Source: an uncultured Microbacterium sp. | Lineage (GTDB): Bacteria > Actinomycetota > Actinomycetes > Actinomycetales > Microbacteriaceae | Direction of reading: 5' to 3' | Length of the DNA stretch: 64,000 nt | NCBI GenBank assembly: GCA_913774665.1 | Contig: CAJYHN010000008.1 | Span: 92,788-156,787 of the forward strand | In this document: positions 57,341-64,000 of the stretch, piece by piece | How positions within the stretch are numbered: position 1 is the stretch's first letter | Layout of the letters: each line of letters starts with the position of its first letter | Program-made: the position numbers and the translations under genes | Notes under the pieces: model-generated | The model's database searches: none | What the model saw: the letters and a program-made list of their open reading frames with translations, nothing else | What the model was told of the DNA's origin: nothing

Positions 57341-58213
57341 GTGGCCCTCAACAACCCGGCATTCAACAACCCGGCGTTCCAGGACCCTCGAGCCGGTGGC
57401 GCTAACACGCGCTACAGCCCGCCCCCGGCCGTCGATCCCGCCGCCGCCGCCTCGATCGAAGGCGCGTACGCCGCCCCGTCGGCGAGCGCCGTCGAGACCG
57501 GTCGCATGACGGTCGAAGACACCGTCATGAAGACCCTCGCGCTGTTCGGCATCCTCGTCGTCACCGCCGTCGTCGGCTGGATCTGGTCGATGGCCGGCGT
57601 CAGCGTCGCCAACCCGAACCCCAGCGCGGCCCCGATGATCATCGGTGCGCTGGTCGGCTTCGTGCTGGCCATGGTCGCGACGTTCAAGAAGAAGCCCTCC
57701 GTCCCCGTCTTCATCGCCTACGCGGCGTTCGAGGGTCTGTTCGTCGGTGGCATCTCGGCCTTCTTCGAGTTCATCTTCCCGGGCATCGTCCTGCAGGCGA
57801 CCCTCGGCACCCTGTCCGTCGTCGGCGTGACCCTCGCCCTGTTCGCGAGCGGCAAGATCCGCGCCTCGGCCCGTGCCACGAAGATCTTCATGATCGCGAT
57901 GGTCGGCTACCTGGTGTTCAGCCTGGTCAACCTCGGCCTGATGCTGTTCAACGTCCCGATCGCCGGTGGCGCGTTCGGCCTCCGCAGCTCCATCGAGATC
58001 TTCGGCATTCCGCTCGGCGTCATCATCGGTGTCTTCGTGGTCATCATGGCCGCGTACTCGTTGGTCCTCGACTTCGACCAGATCCAGCGCGGCGTCCGCA
58101 ACGGCGCTGCCCGGGTCTACGGCTGGGTCGGCGCCTTCGGCATCATGGTCACCGTCGTGTGGCTGTACGTCGAGATCCTGCGCATGATCGCGATCCTGCG
58201 CGGCAACAACTGA
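57341..58213 (+). CDS. Bax inhibitor-1/YccA-family membrane protein
   Basis: 290 residues. A disordered N-terminus with NNPAF repeats (NPAFNNPAFQDP) is followed by seven membrane segments from about residue 65. The conserved EGLFVGGISAFFE and DFDQIQRGVRNG motifs mark the actinobacterial YccA/BI-1 group, proposed to be pH-dependent channels. GTG start. Followed by a strong terminator. Confidence 0.9.
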   Translation: MALNNPAFNNPAFQDPRAGGANTRYSPPPAVDPAAAASIEGAYAAPSASAVETGRMTVEDTVMKTLALFGILVVTAVVGWIWSMAGVSVANPNPSAAPMIIGALVGFVLAMVATFKKKPSVPVFIAYAAFEGLFVGGISAFFEFIFPGIVLQATLGTLSVVGVTLALFASGKIRASARATKIFMIAMVGYLVFSLVNLGLMLFNVPIAGGAFGLRSSIEIFGIPLGVIIGVFVVIMAAYSLVLDFDQIQRGVRNGAARVYGWVGAFGIMVTVVWLYVEILRMIAILRGNN

Positions 58214-58229
58214 CGTCACGTCTCGCACG

Positions 58230-58262
58230 AAGGGCCGTCCCGTTCGGGGCGGCCCTTCGTCG
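58230..58262 (+). terminator. Rho-independent terminator after the YccA-like gene
   Basis: AAGGGCCGTCCCG, 3-nt loop, GGGGCGGCCCTT, then CGTCGTTC. Confidence 0.75.
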
Positions 58263-58299
58263 TTCGCGGCCCGGGGCACGGCGCGCCTCGCGCTGCCAC

Positions 58300-58362
58300 C
58301 GTCGGATGTCCACAACACCCGGACGTCCGCGAAAACTGTCCAAGTGTCGTGGACACTCGACG
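58300..58362. repeat. Dispersed copy of the long hairpin repeat
   Basis: Same element as in 31278-31541: left half has ATGTCCACAACACCCGGACG, right half GTGTCGTGGACACTCGACG, with more arm mismatches than the array copies. Confidence 0.85.
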
Positions 58363-58444
58363 CCCCTTCGCACCCCGCCTCACGGCCCATGACCCACCGC
58401 CCCCGCCCCGACACAAGGGGTTCGGGCCCCGGATGCCGCGGCGC

Positions 58445-58450
58445 TAGCCT
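58445..58450 (+). promoter_or_regulatory. -10 hexamer TAGCCT
   Basis: 6 nt before the ATG at 58457. Confidence 0.5.
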
Positions 58451-58456
58451 CGCGCC

Positions 58457-59686
58457 ATGAGTCCCGCGAAGACGCCGCCCGAGATCCTCGACGTCGACGG
58501 CCACGAGGTACGCGTCACGAGTCCCGACCGCGTCGTGTTCCCCGAGCCGGGACTGACCAAGCTCGACCTCGTGCGGTACTACCTCGCCGTCGCCGAGGGA
58601 GCGCTGCGCGGAGCCGGCGGTCGGCCCATGGTGCTCAAGCGCTTCTCGAAGGGCCTCGATCAGGAGCCGTTCTTCCAGAAGCGCGTCCCCAAGAATCACC
58701 CCGACTTCATCGACACCGCGACCCTGCGCTACGCCTCGGGCACCTCCGCCGAGGAGACGGTGATCCGGGATGCCGCGGGGCTGGCCTGGGTCGTTAACCT
58801 CGGCTGCCTCGACCTGAACCCGCATCCCGTCCGCGCCGAAGATCTCGATCACCCCGACGAGCTGCGCGTCGACCTCGACCCGATGCCCGGCGTGGACTGG
58901 TCGCAGATCGTCGACGTCGCGTTCATCGCCCGCGATGTGCTCGAAGACCACGGCCTGGTCGGCTGGCCCAAGACCTCGGGCTCGCGCGGCCTCCACATCC
59001 TCGTGCGCATCCGCCCCGAGTGGGACTACGCCGATGTGCGTCTGGCCGCCGAGACGCTCGCCCGCGAGGTCGAGAACCGCGCCCCGGGTCTTGCGACCGC
59101 CCGCTGGTGGAAGGAGGAGCGCGGCGAGAGCGTCTTCGTCGACTTCAACCAGAACGCCAAGGACCGCACGGTCGCCTCGGCCTACTCGATCCGCGCGCTG
59201 CCCGATGCCCGCGTCTCGACTCCCCTGACGTGGGACGAGGTGCGCGATCGCCACCCCGAGGAGTTCACCGTCCTCACCGTGCCCGAGCGCTTCCGCCGCC
59301 TCGGTGATCCGCACGCGGGCATCGACGACGCCGCGGGCTCGCTCGACGCCCTCCTCGCCCTGGCTAATGAGCTCGGACCCGCCGAGAAGCCGCCCCGGGG
59401 GTCGGACGGGTCGGGCCGCCGCGCCTCGACCATGCCGCTCATCGAGGTCGCCCGCACGAAGACCAAGCCCGAGGCCCTCGACGCCCTCGAGACGTGGAAG
59501 CAACGGCATCCGCAAGCGACGTCGCAGCTCCACCCCGCCGACATCCTCGTCGACGGCATGCGCGGGTCGAGCTCGCTCTGGTATCGCGTCCGCGTGAACC
59601 TCCAGCACGTTCCGGATGCCGAGCGCCCGGCGCAAGAGGAGCTGATCGCCGACTACGACCCCTGGGCCGGCCGCTCAGCTCCCTGA
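58457..59686 (+). CDS. LigD-type primase-polymerase (end-joining polymerase), copy 2
   Basis: 409 residues. LigD polymerase domain with the metal pair in LRVDLDPMPG (Asp139, Asp141), KTSGSRGLHILV and WWKEERGESVFVDFNQNAKDRT. The last 100 residues form an extra C-terminal region (TMPLIEVARTKTKPEALDALETWKQRH) not present in the copy at 37641-38666. Its last 34 nt overlap a convergent TetR gene. Confidence 0.88.
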   Translation: MSPAKTPPEILDVDGHEVRVTSPDRVVFPEPGLTKLDLVRYYLAVAEGALRGAGGRPMVLKRFSKGLDQEPFFQKRVPKNHPDFIDTATLRYASGTSAEETVIRDAAGLAWVVNLGCLDLNPHPVRAEDLDHPDELRVDLDPMPGVDWSQIVDVAFIARDVLEDHGLVGWPKTSGSRGLHILVRIRPEWDYADVRLAAETLAREVENRAPGLATARWWKEERGESVFVDFNQNAKDRTVASAYSIRALPDARVSTPLTWDEVRDRHPEEFTVLTVPERFRRLGDPHAGIDDAAGSLDALLALANELGPAEKPPRGSDGSGRRASTMPLIEVARTKTKPEALDALETWKQRHPQATSQLHPADILVDGMRGSSSLWYRVRVNLQHVPDAERPAQEELIADYDPWAGRSAP

Positions 59687-60210
59687 TCCGCCGTGAGCGA
59701 GGCCACCAGGTGCCGACGGCCATAGCTGTACGCCTCGTCGAGGTCACCGCCGAGGCGGAAAGCCCCCGCGAGCTCCATGGTGACGAACCCGGTGGCCCAC
59801 GCCGTGAGCAGCCTCGCCGCTTCGAGCGCATGAGCCTCGCCCACGGCGACGGTCGTCGCCCGCAGCACCGGAGCGCTCGTGGCGGCGAGGCTGTCGGCAT
59901 CCACCACCGTGGTGAACAGCAGACGAAACGCCTCCGGCCGGTCCCGCCCGAACCGGCGGAAGGCCACCAGCAGGCCGTCGAGGTCTGCGGATGCCACCTC
60001 GAGACGCGCCGTCAGGTCGTCGGCCGCGGCCGCGCCGACGAGTCCGAGCAGGGCCTCGCGGTCGCGCACCCTCTTGTAGAGCGAGGGAGCCTTGACCCCG
60101 ACAGCCTGGGCGACCGCCTGCATCGTCACGGCGCCGGGCCCGCCCTCTTCGAGCAGTCGCGCCGCCGCCTCGACGATCTCGTCGAGCGACGTTCTCTCCG
60201 GTGTGGGCAT
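59653..60210 (-). CDS. TetR-family transcriptional regulator
   Basis: 185 residues. HTH at about 8-52 (LDEIVEAAARLLEEGGPGAVTMQAVAQAVGVKAPSLYKRVRDREALL), then a TetR_C-like helical domain (GFVTMELAGAFRLGGDLDEAYSYG). GAGGAGGGG precedes the ATG. Divergent from a metallo-hydrolase gene with palindromic ATGGCTA/TAGCCAT sequences between, so it probably represses both. Confidence 0.88.
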   Translation of the reverse strand: MPTPERTSLDEIVEAAARLLEEGGPGAVTMQAVAQAVGVKAPSLYKRVRDREALLGLVGAAAADDLTARLEVASADLDGLLVAFRRFGRDRPEAFRLLFTTVVDADSLAATSAPVLRATTVAVGEAHALEAARLLTAWATGFVTMELAGAFRLGGDLDEAYSYGRRHLVASLTADQGAERPAQGS

Positions 60211-60243
60211 GACCCCTCCTCATGGCTACGGCTATAAGCTATC

Positions 60244-60264
60244 ATGGCTAACGCACGTAGCCAT
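60244..60264. promoter_or_regulatory. Candidate TetR operator ATGGCTA-N7-TAGCCAT
   Basis: Perfect 7-7-7 inverted repeat; another ATGGCTA copy begins at 60222 on the other side of the overlapping promoters. Confidence 0.65.
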
Positions 60265-60278
60265 CCAGGAAGGTCCTC

Positions 60279-60992
60279 ATGAGACTCGCGCCATCGCTCC
60301 ACCGCATCGGCAACGACATCGTCGCCTCGTACCTCATCGTCACCCCCGAGGGCATCACCCTCGTCGATGCCGGCCTTCCCGGCATGTACGCCGACCTTCG
60401 CCGGGAGGTGGATGCCATCGGCCGGGCGCTCGAGGACATCCGCGGCGTCATCCTCACCCACGGCGACAGCGACCACGTCGGCTTCGCGGAGCGGCTCCGC
60501 CGCGAGCATGGCGTCCCCGTCTTCGTGCACGCGGGCGACGCCGACCGCGCCCGAGGGGGCGACAAGCCCAAGAGTGCGGTGGGCCCGTTCCGCCTCGGCC
60601 CGCTGCTGAGCTTCGCCGCCTTCGGCATCCGCAAGGGCATGCGCCCGCAGTGGCTGACCGAGGTGCGCGAGGTCGCCGACGGCGAGACGCTCGACCTCCC
60701 CGGAAGCCCTCGCATCGTCGGCATGCCCGGCCACTCCCCGGGTAGCGTCGCGGTCTTCTCCCCCGCGGTGCGCGCCGTGTTCGTCGGCGACGCCCTCACG
60801 ACGCGCCACGTCCTGACCGGTCGCACCGGCCCCGGACCCGCGCCCTTCACCGACGACCCGGCCGAGGCGCTCGCCTCGCTCGATCGCATCGCGGGACTGG
60901 ATGCCGACTGGGTGCTGCCCGGCCACGGCCCGGCGTTCCGCGGCTCTCCGGCGGATGCGGCGGACGCGGTGCGGAAGGTCGCGCGCGGCTGA
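60279..60992 (+). CDS. MBL-fold metallo-hydrolase
   Basis: 237 residues. The metal motif reads LTHGDSDHVGF, that is HxDxDH with Asp replacing the second His; further ligands come from GMPGHSPGS, FVGDAL and LPGHGP. The N-terminal IGNDIVASYLIVTPEGITLVDAGLPG is typical of the family. Hydrolase of unknown substrate. AGGAAGG precedes the ATG. Confidence 0.87.
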   Translation: MRLAPSLHRIGNDIVASYLIVTPEGITLVDAGLPGMYADLRREVDAIGRALEDIRGVILTHGDSDHVGFAERLRREHGVPVFVHAGDADRARGGDKPKSAVGPFRLGPLLSFAAFGIRKGMRPQWLTEVREVADGETLDLPGSPRIVGMPGHSPGSVAVFSPAVRAVFVGDALTTRHVLTGRTGPGPAPFTDDPAEALASLDRIAGLDADWVLPGHGPAFRGSPADAADAVRKVARG

Positions 60993-61126
60993 CGCGGACG
61001 CCGACGCGGCTCGGACCGTGTCGGTCGGAGCGGGACGTACGGGTGGGCGAGGATCCCGGCGCCGCCGGGCCTCGGCTCGGCTCGGCTCGAGCGACGACGC
61101 CCCGACGGCAGTGGGAGTTGCGCGAT

Positions 61127-62494
61127 TCAGCGCCTGCGCGACCGCGCCAGCACCTCTTGCGCCACGGCCGCGAGCGTACTCATCGCGCGCGCCGGGCTCA
61201 CGGCATCCGCTGCCTCCCGCGCCTCGGCCGCAAGACTCTCACGCAGCCCGTCGTCGGTGAGCACGCGCCGCAGCGCATCGACCAGAGCGTCGTCATCGCC
61301 GTCCGAAACCAGGATGCCGCCACCCGACGCGAGCATGTCGCGCGGGCCGTAGCGGATGTCCCACGCCACCACCGGCGTCCCATGCGCGAGAGCCTCAGCG
61401 AGGGCGAGGCCCTGCCCCTCGAAGGCGGAGGTCGTCAGGTACACCGCGGCGCGGTCGAGCACAGCGCCAGGCTCGGTGGTGAGCCCGGGCAGCGAGACGG
61501 CGTGTTCGAGTCCGTGTTCGGCGACGAGGGCCTCGAGCACCCCGCGCTGCGCCCCCTCGCCCCAGAGTTCGAGCCGAGCATCCGGCACGTGGCCGAGAAC
61601 GCGCGCGAAGGCGTCGATCGCCCGGTCGAGCCGTTTGCCGGGGGCGAGTCTCCCCAGCACCACGACGAGGCCCCGCTCACGTTGCGACGCCGGCACAACG
61701 GCATCCGGAGCCTCCACGCCGTGCGGTGCGACCACGTCGTTCGCCGCGGTGCCGAAGCGCGCGCGCACGTCATCGCGTTGGTACGCGGTCGGCCACAGCA
61801 CGGCGTCGAAGCGCGGTGAGATCTCGAACCACCGCGTCCACAGGGGGTTCAGCTCCGAGTCGGCCTGGAACGGCGGCTCGAGGTGGATCGTGTGCACCGT
61901 GTGGATGATCCGCACCTCCTCGTCGCCCCACCCCGCGATGAGCTCGCCGAGCTGCCGCGACTCGCAGATGACGACGATGGGCCGGTCGTTCTCGGCGCGG
62001 AGCCGATCGGCCAGGTGGCTCAGCCACGCGCGGTACAGCGCCCCGAATCCGTCGATCACCCCGACGGCTCCGCCCGCGGCATCCCGGATCACGATCGGCG
62101 CGGTCGTGAGATGCCAGTCGGGGTCGATGACCACGGGCAGCTCGACCGCTCCCCGAGCCACGCTCCGGTACTCCAGCGCCGGGTCGGCATCGCCCGGGTG
62201 CGCCGCTTCCCGCAGCCATCCCGCGGCTCCCCCGTCGGCGTCGACGGCCTCGTCGAAAAGGTTGCGGAAGATCCCGGATGCCGAGGCCGCCCCCCGGTCG
62301 ACGAAGATCGCGCGGTGCGCGGAGTGGGCGTCGGCGTCACCGGGGTCGACGGTCAGCAGAAGCGGTTCCGCGCCGGCCTCCGCCATCTGTCGCGCCCGCG
62401 CGAGGGTGGCGATGGTGTATCCGCCGTCGAGGTCGGGGATCAGCCGGCTCGACAGGATGAGGTACCACGCGTCGGGGAAGTCGCCGGAAGTCAC
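61127..62494 (-). CDS. GT4-type glycosyltransferase (TagE/GtfA-like)
   Basis: 455 residues. A GT-B enzyme with an N-terminal domain beginning WYLILSSRLIPDLDGGYTIATLARARQMAEAG and a C-terminal nucleotide-sugar domain: VVVLGRLAPGKRLDRAIDAF and the EX7E motif in EGQGLALAEALAHGTPVVAWDIRYGP. The family pattern recalls poly(glycerol-phosphate) glucosyltransferases and GtfA-like adhesin glycosyltransferases. Acceptor unknown. Start GTG at 62494 with GGAGG 9 nt upstream. Monocistronic as far as visible. Confidence 0.85.
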   Translation of the reverse strand: MTSGDFPDAWYLILSSRLIPDLDGGYTIATLARARQMAEAGAEPLLLTVDPGDADAHSAHRAIFVDRGAASASGIFRNLFDEAVDADGGAAGWLREAAHPGDADPALEYRSVARGAVELPVVIDPDWHLTTAPIVIRDAAGGAVGVIDGFGALYRAWLSHLADRLRAENDRPIVVICESRQLGELIAGWGDEEVRIIHTVHTIHLEPPFQADSELNPLWTRWFEISPRFDAVLWPTAYQRDDVRARFGTAANDVVAPHGVEAPDAVVPASQRERGLVVVLGRLAPGKRLDRAIDAFARVLGHVPDARLELWGEGAQRGVLEALVAEHGLEHAVSLPGLTTEPGAVLDRAAVYLTTSAFEGQGLALAEALAHGTPVVAWDIRYGPRDMLASGGGILVSDGDDDALVDALRRVLTDDGLRESLAAEAREAADAVSPARAMSTLAAVAQEVLARSRRR

Positions 62495-62543
62495 GCCCCC
62501 ATCCTCCCCCACCCGCGGCGCGCCACCCGGTCTGTGCATCGGG

Positions 62544-63115
62544 GCGCACGCGCTGCGCGGCGCGATACGCGGTCCGCGCATCGGGGCGCCGAAGATGGCC
62601 CCGGGGCGACAGACGTGGGCCCGGGGCCACCTACGAACGCGGTTTGGGGCGCACCCCGTCGCTCGGGGCGCAATCCGGCGCCCCGCGGCGCGCTACCCGG
62701 GGCGCCACCTGGTCCGCACATCGGGGCGCCAAAGATGGCCCCGGGGCGACAGACATGGCCCCGGGGCCACCTACGAACGCGGTTTGCGCACCCCGTCGCT
62801 CGGGGCGCAATTCGGCGCCCCGCGGCGCGCTACCCGGCGCGCTACGCGGTCCGCACATCGGGGCGCCAAAGATGGCCCCGGGGCGACAGACATGGCCCCG
62901 GGGCCACCTACGAACGCGGTTTGCGCACCCCGTCGCTCGGGGCGCAATCCGGCGCCCAGCGGCGCGCTACCCGGCGCGCCACCTGGTCCGCACATCGGGG
63001 CGCCAAAGATGGCCCCGGGGCGACAGACATGGCCCCGGGGCCACGTACGAACGTGGTTTGCGCACCCCGTCGCTCGGGGCGCAATTCTCTCGCCCCGAAC
63101 GAGAAATTCCGCCCC
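62544..63115. repeat. G+C-rich tandem repeat, four copies, period 137-140 bp
   Basis: The module TCGGGGCGCCAAAGATGGCC (first copy with GAAG) begins at 62581, 62721, 62858 and 62995 and continues through GGCCCCGGGGCCACCTACGAACGCGGTTTG. It fills most of the 886-nt gap between the glycosyltransferase and guaA genes; I see no gene here. The right end is a GGGGCG...CGCCCC hairpin like that at 41014-41061. Confidence 0.88.
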
Positions 63116-63277
63116 AAACGCCATGGCCCGGGCAGGCGGAGCGCGCACGCCGCCGCGCACGCGAGGCGAAGTGACGCGCCCCCTGAGCCGATCGGAGCGG
63201 GGGCCCCGCCTCGACCCGCGCCGCCCCACCCCCACCAGCCCACAACAGAGCAGCGACGCCGCCGCCCGGCAGAGGCT

Positions 63278-63329
63278 GTCGTCTTCGAGCCGATCGGAGC
63301 GGGGGCCCCACTCTCGACTCGAAGACGAC
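63278..63329. repeat. 12-bp inverted repeat downstream of guaA
   Basis: GTCGTCTTCGAG (63278-63289) and CTCGAAGACGAC (63318-63329). Between them lies most of the second copy of a 23-bp direct repeat (63185-63207 and 63287-63309). Possibly the guaA terminator, but no T-run follows on the minus strand. Confidence 0.65.
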
Positions 63330-63380
63330 ACCCCGGAGCCGAACGACGGGGTCGCTACGGGGTCAGGAGTCAGCCGCGGC

Positions 63381-64000
<620 letters not shown>

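Noticed and set aside
56876-59635. A minus-strand frame of about 919 codons.
   Set aside because: Antisense to the YccA-like and LigD-type genes, which have clear motifs; its translation is low-complexity Asp/Glu/Arg/Gly.

Overview
The window is very G+C-rich DNA with dense, tightly overlapping genes, frequent GTG starts and many promoters in which a TANNNT hexamer sits exactly 6 nt before the start codon (leaderless transcripts). Gene content (DesK/DesR-type two-component system, split LigC/LigD end-joining enzymes, DUF3556, a bL36 paralogue without cysteines, Bax-inhibitor-like YccA, SseB) points to an actinomycete of the Microbacteriaceae, most likely Microbacterium. This is inference from composition and families, not from a marker gene.

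Region 1 (1-12148, minus strand) is a biosynthetic operon of 14 visible genes that may continue beyond position 1. From the promoter side it encodes an acyl carrier protein, an active ketosynthase, a protein of unknown function, a BtrH-like acyltransferase, a phosphopantetheinyl transferase, an FtsX-type permease, a hot-dog thioesterase, a CrtI/phytoene-desaturase-like flavoenzyme, a chain-length-factor-like ketosynthase without catalytic residues, FabG-like and FabZ-like enzymes, an ABC ATPase, a flavodoxin-fold reductase and a second permease. Together these make a highly reducing (polyene-type) type II polyketide synthase with its own carrier activation, off-loading, redox tailoring and MacB/LolCDE-like export. 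An XRE regulator plus ImmA/IrrE peptidase pair sits divergently upstream behind two adjacent palindromes.

Region 2 (13.5-21.2 kb) holds a DesKR-like two-component system with a repeated candidate operator, small membrane and hypothetical proteins, a thioredoxin-reductase-like enzyme, and a Cys- and Met-rich copper-storage protein. Region 3 (21.4-27.5 kb) is a four-gene operon: acyl-CoA/aryl-CoA ligase, DUF3556 membrane protein, phytoene-dehydrogenase-like flavoenzyme and PucR regulator. Region 4 (27.8-36.4 kb) has a flavoenzyme carrying a ligand-less Rieske domain, TetR, acyl-CoA dehydrogenase, a PAS histidine kinase with a divergent receiver-only regulator, and an AI-2E-family transporter. 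Hairpin repeats of about 100-bp period fill 31278-31541.

Region 5 (36.4-45 kb) has an ATP-dependent DNA ligase and a LigD-type polymerase (a second LigD-type polymerase lies at 58.5 kb), DUF1684, SseB, the PcrA/UvrD helicase, and long G+C-rich intergenic repeat arrays. Region 6 (45.2-52.8 kb) is rich in small regulators with readable operators (MarR, GntR, two ArsR), a tRNA-like element, and a zinc locus: His-rich protein, SmtB-like repressor, zinc-independent bL36, a Zur box and a CobW-family protein that has lost its P-loop. Region 7 (52.9-64 kb) carries an ABC-2 exporter, flavoenzyme, glycerophosphodiester phosphodiesterase, YccA, TetR/metallo-hydrolase pair, a glycosyltransferase, another tandem repeat array and the 3' part of guaA running off the window.
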